From Hyphomicrobiales bacterium (GTDB taxonomy: Bacteria; Pseudomonadota; Alphaproteobacteria; Rhizobiales; JALURZ01), in the NCBI GenBank assembly GCA_027058735.1, contig JALURZ010000149.1, positions 1 through 27,850 on the forward strand: a DNA stretch of 27,850 nucleotides, written 5' to 3'. The position numbers were made by a program, and so were the translations under genes. Of the stretch, positions 7,251-15,432 are shown in pieces (the first letter of the stretch is position 1; the number at the start of each line of letters is the position of its first letter). The notes under the pieces were generated by a model. The model was not told the origin of the DNA and made no database searches. It worked only from the letters and a program-made list of their open reading frames with translations.

Positions 7251-9026
7251 TCAGTAGATGTCGTTGCGTGTGTTGAAGACATTGAATTTGCCGGTCGGTG
7301 TCACCAGCCTTTTGTCCTTGATGACGGTCTTCAGCTTCAGTGTCTTGTCATCGACCACGACGATGGCGGATTGCTGGGTCTTGCCGTTCCACACGGAGAA
7401 CCAGATCTCATCGCCCGCCTTGTTGAACTCGCCCTGAACCACCCGGCGCACGCCTTCAGTGATGCCGGACCACTCGCCGATCGGCAGAACCGTGTATTCC
7501 GGCTCCTTCTTGGCCAGATCTGCGATCTTGAACACGGCGACGGACGATGCGATCTCGGCGTCCGGATTCAGCGGTGTGTCGACATACAGATATTTGGATT
7601 TGGGGTGGGTCTTGACGAACAGCGAGCCGCCGCCCTGGCCTTCCAGCGTCTGCACCACTTTCCAGGCCAGTTCGGGACGCTTGACCGGGTCCGTGCCGAT
7701 GAGCGAGATGGTCTCGTCGCCAAGGTGGCTTGTCACCCATACCGGTCCGAATTTGGGATGGATGAAATTCGCGCCCCGGCCCGGATGCGGCTTGATGCCC
7801 TGGGTTTCGATCAGCGCGGCAAGTTTGTTCTCCTTGGTATCGACAACCGCTACCTTGTTGCGGGCATTGGCGGCAACCAGGAAATAGCGCCCGGTGCTGT
7901 CGAACCCGCCATCGTGCAGAAACCGTTCCGCGGCGATATCGGTAATCTTGAGGTTCTTCAGATCCGAATAATCGACCATCTGAACATGCCCGGTTTCCTT
8001 GACCGTGACCACGAACTCGGGACGGTAGCGGGACGCCACGATCGAGGCGACCCGCGGTTCGGGGTGATATTCCTGCGTGTCATAGGTCATGCCGCGCGTG
8101 GAAACGATCTTGAGGGGCTCCAGCGTTGCGCCGTCCATGATGACAAACTGCGGTGGCCAGTAGGCGCCGGCGATCGCATATTTGTCCTCATAGCCCTTGT
8201 ATTTGGATGTCTCCACGGAGCGGGCTTCAGACCCGATCTTGACCTCGGCCACCTCGCCCGGCACCTTCATCCACAGGTCGATCAGCACGACCTTGGCGTC
8301 GCGGCCAATGACGAACAGATAGCGCCCGGATGAAGAAATCCGCGAAATATGCACCGCGTATCCGGTCTTGATGACGGACACGATCTTCTTGGTTTTCCCG
8401 TCGATCAGGGCAACTTCGCCGGTATCGCGCAGCGTCGTGGAGAACAGGTTGTCGATATCGAGATCGTTCATTTTCCTGGTCGGGCGCTGGTCCACGGGAA
8501 TCTTGACCTTCCAGGATGCGCGCGCCTGTTTCATGCCGAATTCCGGCGGTTGCGCCGGTTCGTTCAGCAGATACCGCGCCATCATGTTGATCTGCGCCTT
8601 GGTCAGGTCTCCCGACGTGCCCCAGTTGGGCATGCCGGCGGGTGAGCCGTAGGTGATGAAGTCCTGCAGATATTCCAGCCCGCGCTCGCGGGTCTCATCG
8701 GTCGTCAGCGCCTTGCCCGTCGCCCCCTTGCGCAACACGCCGTGGCACCCGGCGCATCTTTGAAAATAGATGGTGTTGGCCTTTTCGAATTCCTCTTTCG
8801 TCAGCGAGGGGATGCCGGGCTTGGTGCCCGGCTGAGCGACTTTCTCGTCCTTCAGCACATCGAGGCTGGGTTCGTATTTTTCGCCCGGCGTCGTGCTGTG
8901 TTTCTTCAGATCGGAAGGCTTTGGCGGCGCCGCGTAGCTCGCGGAGGCCGCGCCGATCACCAGTGCCAGCGACAGGGTTGCGTTGGCCAGCAGTCTGGTC
9001 ATGGTCTCGAGCATTGGGTTTCTCAT
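7251..9026 (-). CDS. nirS: NirS, cytochrome cd1 nitrite reductase
   Basis: 591 residues, closely similar to the Paracoccus enzyme recalled from memory. Domains: signal peptide (to about residue 33), heme c domain with CAGCH at 91-95, and the eight-bladed heme d1 propeller. By counting against Paracoccus NirS, Tyr51 (in EKYEPSLD) is the mobile distal ligand, His226 (GYAVHIS) is the proximal d1 ligand, and His371 (RFLHDGG) and His414 (KPHPGRGANF) are the active-site pair. All are present, so the enzyme should be active in reducing nitrite to nitric oxide in the periplasm. The start has GGAG 7 bases upstream; an in-frame ATG at 9002 is possible. Expression is probably driven from the box at 9086-9099. 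Confidence 0.97.
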   Translation of the reverse strand: MRNPMLETMTRLLANATLSLALVIGAASASYAAPPKPSDLKKHSTTPGEKYEPSLDVLKDEKVAQPGTKPGIPSLTKEEFEKANTIYFQRCAGCHGVLRKGATGKALTTDETRERGLEYLQDFITYGSPAGMPNWGTSGDLTKAQINMMARYLLNEPAQPPEFGMKQARASWKVKIPVDQRPTRKMNDLDIDNLFSTTLRDTGEVALIDGKTKKIVSVIKTGYAVHISRISSSGRYLFVIGRDAKVVLIDLWMKVPGEVAEVKIGSEARSVETSKYKGYEDKYAIAGAYWPPQFVIMDGATLEPLKIVSTRGMTYDTQEYHPEPRVASIVASRYRPEFVVTVKETGHVQMVDYSDLKNLKITDIAAERFLHDGGFDSTGRYFLVAANARNKVAVVDTKENKLAALIETQGIKPHPGRGANFIHPKFGPVWVTSHLGDETISLIGTDPVKRPELAWKVVQTLEGQGGGSLFVKTHPKSKYLYVDTPLNPDAEIASSVAVFKIADLAKKEPEYTVLPIGEWSGITEGVRRVVQGEFNKAGDEIWFSVWNGKTQQSAIVVVDDKTLKLKTVIKDKRLVTPTGKFNVFNTRNDIY

Positions 9027-9057
9027 GGTCCTTCTCCAAATTCATTGGATGTCCGGA

Positions 9058-9063
9058 AACATA
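9058..9063 (-). promoter_or_regulatory. Candidate -10 element of the nirS promoter
   Basis: TATGTT on the minus strand. If the FNR-type box centred at 9092.5 sits at -41.5, transcription would begin near 9051 and this hexamer would be at the expected -10 place, about 25 bases before the nirS start codon. Assigned by spacing only. Confidence 0.45.
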
Positions 9064-9085
9064 GATGGCGGGCGGCGGCGCGGCT

Positions 9086-9099
9086 TTGATATTTGTCAA
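9086..9099. promoter_or_regulatory. FNR/Nnr/DNR-type binding box between nirS and nirI
   Basis: TTGATATTTGTCAA fits the FNR/CRP-family half-sites TTGAT-N4-GTCAA with one mismatch from perfect symmetry. It lies in the 153-bp divergent region between nirS (start 9026) and nirI (start 9180). Its spacing suits activation of nirS from -41.5. A single shared box between nirI and nirS is known from Paracoccus, where the NO-responsive regulator Nnr uses it. Which regulator (FnrP-, Nnr- or DNR-like) acts here cannot be told from the site. Confidence 0.8.
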
Positions 9100-9179
9100 A
9101 GCCGGAGGCGTCTTTTCATGGCACTGCGCACCATGGCACTCCGGCGAGCGCGTTGCCGGCGGCCACGGGTTGCAGGGCC

Positions 9180-11270
9180 ATGCAGCGATTTTTCTTCAGC
9201 GTGATTTTGGCGCTGGTCCTGACCGGCGGGGCTGTGTCACCGGGCCTGGGAACGGCTTTCGACACCGGCAGGATTGCCGGCTTTTTTGCCGCCAGCGCCT
9301 CGCAGATCCGGTTGACGCCCACAGCCGGATCACCCCCGGCTGCGCAGGTTTTGCGGGCGGGCCGGCCTGTGGGCTACGTGTTTTCGACCTATGATGTGTC
9401 CGGTTCGCTGGGGTTTTCCGGCAAGCCGATCGATGTTCATGTCGCCCTCGCTCTCGATGGCCGTATCGCGGGGGCCCATATTGTCAGGCATGAGGAACCG
9501 ATCCTCGTTCTCGGCATTCCGAATGCGGCCCTGGTCCGGTTCGTCGACGGCTTCGCGGGCGTTGACATCAAGACCAGGGTGACCGGCCGGGGCCGCATGC
9601 GGGGACTGCCGGATGCGGTCGCGGGCGCGTCTGTGTCCAGCGGCGTGATCCAGGACGCCATCATGCGCTCCGCGCGCGCGGTGGCGAGTGCGCGCAACCT
9701 GTTTGGCGGAAAAACCGCCACCGCGCGCATCGAGCGCACGCGATATGCACCCCGGACCTGGGGGCAATTGCTCGAGGAAGGAGCCGTTGCCAGACGCACG
9801 GTGACCATGGGCGAAGTGAATGCGGCCTTCGGCTCTCCGCCTGCCGAAAACCCGCACGGGCAGTTCATCGACCTTTACGCGGCGCTGCTGACGCCGCCGA
9901 CGATCGGCCAGAACCTGTTGCGCCAGCGCCGCTACAACGAACTGATGAGCGCGGGTGGCATCGACGACACGCTCATCATGATCGCGGCCAACGGGCTTTA
10001 TTCCTTTCGCGGGCGGGCGTGGCGCAAGACCGGCAGGTTCGACCGGTTCGAAATCGTACAGGGAGCAAGAACCTTCCGCCTTGGCAGGGAGGGCTACCGC
10101 GCGATCGAGGCACTGGGGGCGAGGGGCGCGCCGGCGCTGCGTGAAATCGCGGTATTCACGTTGCCGCGGGGTTCGGGCTTCGATCCCGTGCGGCCCTGGC
10201 GGATCGATCTCTCGGTCGCGCGCGAGACCGGCGGCGGCGCACAGCGCATCGAGATATTCTCGCTCGACTACGCACTGCCCAGGGACTATGTCATCGCCGG
10301 ACCGTCCGGCGCCCCCGGGCGCATTGCGGACCCGGCCGGCCAGCCGCCGCTGTGGCAGGAATTCTGGCTGGCGCAAAGAATGGAAATCGCCGGCCTCGCG
10401 GCGATGCTTCTGGTGCTGACCACAATTTTGTTCTTTCAGGATGCGCTGGTGCGGCGCAAGCGCCTCTATCTCACCGCCCGGGCCGTCTTTCTGCTGACCA
10501 CCCTGGCCTTTCTGGGCGCCTATGCCGGCGCGCAGCTTTCGGTCGTCAATGTGGTCACGTTCGTCCACTCGCTGATGAGCGGCTTCAAATGGGAGTTGTT
10601 CCTGCTCAACCCGCTGGTCTTTATTCTGTGGGCTTTTGTCGCGGTGGCCCTGTTGTTCTGGGGACGGGGTGTCTACTGCGGCTGGCTGTGCCCGTTCGGG
10701 GCGCTTCAGGAACTGCTCAATATCGCGGCGCGGTTCTTCCGGGTCCGCCAGATCGGCATCCCCTGGGGGCTGCATGAGCGGCTGTGGCCGATCAAATACG
10801 TGATCTTCCTGTCCATCCTGGCCATTTCGCTCGGTTCCATCACCTGGGCCTTCCGGATTGCCGAGGTCGAACCCTTCAAGACCGCGATCATCCTGAAATT
10901 CATGCGCGATTGGCCGTTTGTCGCCTATGCGCTGGCACTGCTGGCGGCGGGGCTGTTCATTGAGCGGTTTTTCTGCCGCTACCTGTGCCCGCTGGGTGCC
11001 GCACTCGCCATTCCCGCGCGTCTGCGCATGTTCGAATGGCTGAAGCGCCGGCGTCAATGCGGGGCGGAATGCCGCATCTGCGCGGCGCGTTGCACCGTGC
11101 AGGCGATCCATCCCATGGGTCAGATCAACCCCAATGAGTGTATCCACTGCCTGCGCTGCCAGATGAACTATTACGATGAAACCACCTGCCGGCCGCTGCG
11201 CGAACGGGCGTTGCGCCGGGCCGGGCGCACCACCATTTCAATCGGCGGAGGGGGATCGAACAGTGCCTGA
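9180..11270 (+). CDS. nirI: NirI/NosR-family flavo-iron-sulfur membrane protein
   Basis: 696 residues from the ATG at 9180 (MQRFFFSVILALVL, signal peptide). The frame is open back to a TTG at 9093, but that would start inside the regulatory box. Order of parts: periplasmic FMN-binding domain with flavin-attachment motif DAVAGASVSSG (Ser151 in the usual Thr place), transmembrane helices from about residue 405, CGWLCPFGALQE and CRYLCPLGAAL metal motifs, then a C-terminal ferredoxin-like Cys cluster (CGAECRICAARC, CIHCLRC). NosR and NirI proteins feed electrons to N2O or nitrite reductase or support its expression. The position opposite nirS argues for NirI. It overlaps the flavin transferase gene by 8 bp. 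Confidence 0.88.
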   Translation: MQRFFFSVILALVLTGGAVSPGLGTAFDTGRIAGFFAASASQIRLTPTAGSPPAAQVLRAGRPVGYVFSTYDVSGSLGFSGKPIDVHVALALDGRIAGAHIVRHEEPILVLGIPNAALVRFVDGFAGVDIKTRVTGRGRMRGLPDAVAGASVSSGVIQDAIMRSARAVASARNLFGGKTATARIERTRYAPRTWGQLLEEGAVARRTVTMGEVNAAFGSPPAENPHGQFIDLYAALLTPPTIGQNLLRQRRYNELMSAGGIDDTLIMIAANGLYSFRGRAWRKTGRFDRFEIVQGARTFRLGREGYRAIEALGARGAPALREIAVFTLPRGSGFDPVRPWRIDLSVARETGGGAQRIEIFSLDYALPRDYVIAGPSGAPGRIADPAGQPPLWQEFWLAQRMEIAGLAAMLLVLTTILFFQDALVRRKRLYLTARAVFLLTTLAFLGAYAGAQLSVVNVVTFVHSLMSGFKWELFLLNPLVFILWAFVAVALLFWGRGVYCGWLCPFGALQELLNIAARFFRVRQIGIPWGLHERLWPIKYVIFLSILAISLGSITWAFRIAEVEPFKTAIILKFMRDWPFVAYALALLAAGLFIERFFCRYLCPLGAALAIPARLRMFEWLKRRRQCGAECRICAARCTVQAIHPMGQINPNECIHCLRCQMNYYDETTCRPLRERALRRAGRTTISIGGGGSNSA

Positions 11271-12312
11271 TGGCCGCATAAGCCGCCGCCGCGCGCTCAC
11301 GATTATCGCGGCGGCCGGCGCGTCGCCCGCACAGGCGGCGGAACCGGCGCGCGAGGAAAGCTTTGTGTGGCGCGGAACGGCGCTGGGGGCTGATGCGCGC
11401 CTTGTGTTTCTTGGCACGACCCGGGCCGGCGCCCTTGCCATGACCAGACGTTGTCTCAGTGAAGTGGAGCGGCTGGAAAACATATTCAGCCTGTATCGCG
11501 CATCCTCCGAACTGGCGGAACTGAACCGGCGCGGAAAGCTCGATGCGGCCTCCCAGGATATGCGGCGGCTGCTGCGGACAAGTCATCGGATCAGCCGGCT
11601 CACGCGCGGCATGTTCGATCCCACCGTCCATCGCCTCCTCACCGTCTATGGGGACTGGTTTGCCGCGCGGCCGGGAACAGCCGGCCCGCCGCCTCGCGCC
11701 CTCGAAGAGGTCCGCCTGCTCGTCGATTATCGCCGCATCCGCATGCGCGGCGCGGGCATCGAGATGGGGCGCGGCCAGTCGCTGACCCTCAACGGCATTG
11801 CGCAGGGCTATATCACCGATCGCGTTGCCCGGCTGATGGCACGGCATGGCTGGACGGCGGCGCTCATAAATCTCGGGGAATATCGTGCCCTTGGATGCAA
11901 GCGCGAGGGGAGCGGGTTCCAGATCGCGCTTGGCGCCGATGGCCCCCGCGTCGGGCTGGCGAACGCGGCGCTGGCGACTTCGGCCGGGCGTGGGTTTGTC
12001 TTCCCGTCCCGCTCGCGGCGCTACACCCATCTGATCGACCCGCGCACCGGGCAAAGCCCGCGATTGTGGGCCGGCGTGCATGTGCGTCATCCCTCGGCCA
12101 CGATGGCCGACGGCCTGTCCACCGCGTTCAGCGCCATGAGTGTTGCGGAAATCCGGGCGACGCTGAAAGACTCGCCCCAGACGAGCGTGTGGGCGCTGGC
12201 GCCGAACGGCCGCATCCATCATATGGAGGGGCCGTCGCGCGAGAAAGCGCGAAACCGGCTGTCTGCGCGGCAATCAACCTGCTATGATTCCAGCGACGTG
12301 CCTGCTGAATGA
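11263..12312 (+). CDS. ApbE-family FMN transferase (NirX/NosX-like), Tat-exported
   Basis: 349 residues from a GTG at 11263, preceded by a strong GGAGGGGG site; the longer upstream ATG frame lies within nirI. The N-terminus RISRRRALTIIAAAGASPAQAA looks like a twin-arginine signal. ApbE features are the early SEVERLENIFSLYR segment, TRGMFDPTVH, TLNGIAQGYITDRVARLM, INLGEYRALG and the YTHLIDPRTGQSP magnesium/FAD region. ApbE proteins attach FMN covalently to Thr or Ser of periplasmic proteins. The likely client is the FMN domain of the co-transcribed NirI. The gene overlaps recQ by 4 bp. Denitrification members are called NirX or NosX; the neighbour makes NirX the better label, but that is inference. 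Confidence 0.88.
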   Translation: MPDGRISRRRALTIIAAAGASPAQAAEPAREESFVWRGTALGADARLVFLGTTRAGALAMTRRCLSEVERLENIFSLYRASSELAELNRRGKLDAASQDMRRLLRTSHRISRLTRGMFDPTVHRLLTVYGDWFAARPGTAGPPPRALEEVRLLVDYRRIRMRGAGIEMGRGQSLTLNGIAQGYITDRVARLMARHGWTAALINLGEYRALGCKREGSGFQIALGADGPRVGLANAALATSAGRGFVFPSRSRRYTHLIDPRTGQSPRLWAGVHVRHPSATMADGLSTAFSAMSVAEIRATLKDSPQTSVWALAPNGRIHHMEGPSREKARNRLSARQSTCYDSSDVPAE

Positions 12313-14132
12313 TTTTCACGGACAATGCCCCCATGAGCGAGGCCGCCGCCCGTATCCTGCGTGATGTTTTCGGCTTCGCCGCGTTCCGCCCGGGTCAGGA
12401 GGAGATCGTCGATCTGCTGGCCGCGGGAAAAAACGCGCTGGTCGTGATGCCCACGGGCGCGGGAAAATCCCTGTGCTACCAGATACCCGCCCTGCTGGCG
12501 GACCGGCTGAGCGTGGTGGTTTCGCCGCTGGTGGCGCTGATGGACGATCAGGTTGCAGCCCTGCGCGCCGACGGCGTGCCGGCGGCATCGGTCCATTCCG
12601 GGCTCGCGCGCGCCGAGCAGGTGGCGAACTGGCGCGCGGTCGCGGCGGGTGAATGCCGGTTGCTCTATTTGTCGCCCGAGCGCCTCATGACGCCGCGCAT
12701 GATCGATGCGCTCAAGCGCCTGGAGCCGGCGCTTCTCGTTGTCGATGAAGCCCATTGCATTTCGAAATGGGGTGCGAATTTCCGCCCCGAATATGAACGG
12801 CTTTCGGGGCTGCGTGATCATTTTCCCGGCGCCGCCATCGCCGCTTTCACCGCCACCGCCGACAGGGCGACGCGCGCCGACATCGCGCAAAAGCTGTTTG
12901 CAGGCGATGGCCGCATCATCGTGCGCGGGTTCGACCGGCCCAATCTGCTGCTCGCAGCCGCCCCCAAGACCGGCTGGAAAGAGCAGCTTCTGGCCTTCCT
13001 TGAGGACAAGCGCGACATGGCCGGCATCGTCTATTGCCTGTCGCGCAAATTCAGCGAGGAGGTCGCCGAATTTCTTCTCGCGTCGGGTTTCAAAGCCATC
13101 GCCTATCATGCGGGCCAGGACGCGGCCACCCGCAAGGCCGGCCAGCACCGCTTCATGAGCGAAAATGCGATCACCATGGTGGCGACCATCGCCTTCGGCA
13201 TGGGGATCGACAAGCCCGATATCCGTTATGTTTGCCATTTGAACCTGCCCGGCAGCATGGAGGCGTATTATCAGGAGATCGGGCGTGCGGGGCGCGATGG
13301 ACTGCCCGCCGAAACGCTGCTGCTCCACGGCCTTGGCGACATGCGCCAGCGCCGCCGGTTCATCGAGCAGGACGGCGGCGATGACGCCCACAAACGCCGC
13401 GAGCACAAGCGCCTCGATGCGCTGCTGGCCTACTGCGACGCGCCCGGGTGCCGGCGCATCGCGCTGCTTGCCTATTTCGATGAGCAGGTGGAGGCTTGCG
13501 GCCATTGCGACAACTGCCTCGATCCGCCGAAAATGACGGACGGGACGCGAGAGGCGCAAAAGCTATTTTCAGCGATCGCGGGAACGGGGCAGATGTTCGG
13601 CGTAAGCCATGTCATCGATGTCCTGCGCGGCGGCGAGACGCAGAAAATCCGCGCGCGCGGCCATGACCGGCTGCCCGCCCATGGCGCCGGGCGCGATCAG
13701 ACAAAGGCCTGGTGGCAGGGGTTTATCCGTCAGGCGGTCGCGGGCAACTACATCGCAATCAATATCCAGAAGTTCGGCGCGCTTCAGATTACGCGCCGCG
13801 GCCGCGCGGTCCTCGATGGCAGGGAAACCTTCGCCCTGCGCGAGATCGGCACCGCAGGGCCGGTGCGGCCCGTGAAAGCGCGCACGGACGAAACCCGGCC
13901 CCTGGCCGATGGCGATCAGAACCTCCTTGCAACCCTCAAGGCGCTGCGGCTCAAACTTGCCCGCGCGCGCAATGTGCCGGCCTATGTGGTGTTCCACGAC
14001 ACGACCTTGATGGATATGGCGCGCGAACGCCCGGAAACCCTCCACCAGATGGCGGGCATCAGCGGGATCGGCCCGAAAAAACTCAAAGACTACGGCGCGG
14101 CGTTTCTGGATGCGATCGCCGCGCAGGATTGA
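12309..14132 (+). CDS. recQ: RecQ-type ATP-dependent DNA helicase
   Basis: 607 residues with full RecQ architecture. There is a helicase core with Walker A MPTGAGKS (47-54), DEAH box (146-149), FTATAD motif III and the AFGMGIDKPDIR and QEIGRAGRDG motifs. The RecQ zinc-binding region (CDAPGC...ACGHCDNC), a winged-helix part and a C-terminal HRDC domain ending in a helix-hairpin (ISGIGPKKLKDYG) follow. It unwinds DNA 3' to 5' in recombination and fork repair. The aromatic-rich loop reads SKWGANFRPEY, where E. coli has SQWGHDFRPEY. The ATG at 12309 overlaps the apbE-like stop (ATGA). ATG at 12333 (MSEAAARIL) is an alternative; neither has a strong ribosome site. Its link to nir genes is probably only positional. 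Confidence 0.95.
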   Translation: MIFTDNAPMSEAAARILRDVFGFAAFRPGQEEIVDLLAAGKNALVVMPTGAGKSLCYQIPALLADRLSVVVSPLVALMDDQVAALRADGVPAASVHSGLARAEQVANWRAVAAGECRLLYLSPERLMTPRMIDALKRLEPALLVVDEAHCISKWGANFRPEYERLSGLRDHFPGAAIAAFTATADRATRADIAQKLFAGDGRIIVRGFDRPNLLLAAAPKTGWKEQLLAFLEDKRDMAGIVYCLSRKFSEEVAEFLLASGFKAIAYHAGQDAATRKAGQHRFMSENAITMVATIAFGMGIDKPDIRYVCHLNLPGSMEAYYQEIGRAGRDGLPAETLLLHGLGDMRQRRRFIEQDGGDDAHKRREHKRLDALLAYCDAPGCRRIALLAYFDEQVEACGHCDNCLDPPKMTDGTREAQKLFSAIAGTGQMFGVSHVIDVLRGGETQKIRARGHDRLPAHGAGRDQTKAWWQGFIRQAVAGNYIAINIQKFGALQITRRGRAVLDGRETFALREIGTAGPVRPVKARTDETRPLADGDQNLLATLKALRLKLARARNVPAYVVFHDTTLMDMARERPETLHQMAGISGIGPKKLKDYGAAFLDAIAAQD

Positions 14133-14141
14133 GGCGCCCGG

Positions 14142-15167
14142 TCAGCCATCGTCGAATTCGTCCGTTTCGGTGGCGATCACGCACAGGCAGTCGCCGCGCG
14201 CGATCTGGCCGGCGTCGTGCCGGTGCGCGATGAGGCCGTGGCTGGGCGCGGTGTAGCGCGCAGGCGCGGCGGCCGGTGCGTCGATGTCATGAATGCGCGC
14301 GATCACGTCCCCGGCAGCAACCTCATGGCCGGGCTCCACCGTCATTTCCAGTATGCCGCCCTCGCGCGCGATGATGAAGGCGCCTTCCGGCGTTTCCAGA
14401 AAGCGGGTTTTGCCCGGGCCTTTCAACGGCGCATCGAGAAGGCCGAAATGCACCAGAATATTGTGAACGCCATTGCGGGCGATCTCCAGTGTTTCGGGGG
14501 TTGTGGTTCCGCCGCCGCCAAGCTCGGTGGAGATGAACATTGTGCCCATGGCCTCGACCGCGGTGTCGAGCATGCCGTGGGCGTCGAGTTCTTCCAGCAC
14601 CAGACAGTTGGGCGCGCCGAAGGCCCGCGCGGCGGCCGCGGTGCGCGCCATCATTTGCCTGTCCGCCAGCCGGTGGATCACGCAAGCGGGCAAAAACCGC
14701 ATCATCCGCCCGCCCGCATGGATATCCACCACGCAATCGCACAGCGGCAGGATGAAACGCTGAACATAATCGGCGATCATCTCGGTGACGGTGCCGTCGG
14801 GGTCGCCGGGAAAGGCGCGGTTCATGTTTTTGCCGTCAACGGGCGACAGGCGGGTGCCGGCCTTGAGCGCCGGGTAGTTGAGTGCCGGGATGACGATGAC
14901 CCGGCCGTTGAGCGCCGCGGGGTCAAGGGTGCGCATCAGGTGCATCAGCGCGATCGGCCCTTCATATTCATCGCCGTGGCTGGCGCCGGTGAACAGCACG
15001 GTTGGCCCCTCACCGCCTTTGAATACGGACACGGGGCTGAGGATCGATCCCCACGCGGAGGCGTTGCGGGAATGGGGTATCGTCAGATGGCCGTGCTGGA
15101 CGCCCTTTGCGGCAAAGTCAACTTCGGTGGAAATCCGGCTGGGGCGGGTGTCTTGTCGTTTTGTCAT
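14142..15167 (-). CDS. Succinylglutamate desuccinylase/aspartoacylase-family deacylase, DoeB-like
   Basis: 341 residues of the M14-like aspartoacylase family. Zinc ligands and catalytic residues are visible: His64 and Glu67 in GASHGDEYEG, His150 in VVDIHAGG, and the candidate catalytic Glu215 in STELGGGG. The segments PALNYPALKAGTR and DGKNMNRAFPG are also shared with the family. The opening STEVDFAAKGVQHGHLTIPHSRNASAWGS resembles, from memory, N-alpha-acetyl-diaminobutyrate deacetylase DoeB of ectoine breakdown. No doeA, doeC, doeD or ectoine transporter is in the window, so the substrate (an N-acyl amino acid) is unproven. The gene converges with recQ with a 9-bp gap and is separated from znuB by 265 bp. 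Confidence 0.85.
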   Translation of the reverse strand: MTKRQDTRPSRISTEVDFAAKGVQHGHLTIPHSRNASAWGSILSPVSVFKGGEGPTVLFTGASHGDEYEGPIALMHLMRTLDPAALNGRVIVIPALNYPALKAGTRLSPVDGKNMNRAFPGDPDGTVTEMIADYVQRFILPLCDCVVDIHAGGRMMRFLPACVIHRLADRQMMARTAAAARAFGAPNCLVLEELDAHGMLDTAVEAMGTMFISTELGGGGTTTPETLEIARNGVHNILVHFGLLDAPLKGPGKTRFLETPEGAFIIAREGGILEMTVEPGHEVAAGDVIARIHDIDAPAAAPARYTAPSHGLIAHRHDAGQIARGDCLCVIATETDEFDDG

Positions 15168-15432
15168 CTAGACCCTTTCTTGTTTATACGGAATCATTTG
15201 ACCGGATTTCCGCGTTTGCTGGCAAGGCATGTTCCCCGCCATGGTCTGCCTGACCATAAGGGGGGCATAACGAAGTCCAGAAAGCGCGAAAACCCTTCCC
15301 CCCGGTGGGCCAGATCAGCCCAATCGGCGGCGCCCGCAAACCTTGCCCGGTCAACCAGACCGCGCGGCGGTTCGCGCCTGGCCGAGTGAACTGATCTGGC
15401 CCATCAAATGGTTCCATATAACAAAGATACGT
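15168..15432. other. Intergenic region with a 13-bp inverted repeat
   Basis: No gene is visible here. It holds the presumed promoter of the DoeB-like gene and the region after the znuB stop. A perfect 13-bp inverted repeat, TGGGCCAGATCAG (15306-15318) and CTGATCTGGCCCA (15391-15403), is separated by 72 bases. A loose dyad GTTCCATATAAC lies at 15411-15422, too weak to call a Zur site. Confidence 0.6.
15306..15403. repeat. Perfect 13-bp inverted repeat with 72-bp spacer
   Basis: The two arms are exact reverse complements. Pairing stops on both sides (G15305 against T15404, C15319 against A15390). There is no run of T beside it and no coding frame inside, so it is not a simple terminator. It could be a small non-autonomous element or a pair of protein-binding sites. 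Confidence 0.6.

Noticed and set aside
9330..11147. 605-codon open frame on the minus strand opposite nirI
   Set aside because: Gln/Arg/Asp-rich composition without domain resemblance; nirI on the other strand has clear membrane helices and Cys motifs.
12282..13559. 425-codon open frame on the minus strand opposite recQ
   Set aside because: recQ is fully supported by helicase motifs; the antisense frame has none.
15411..15422. Zur operator candidate GTTCCATATAAC near the znuB end
   Set aside because: Poor symmetry inside the dyad and it lies after znuB rather than before znuC.
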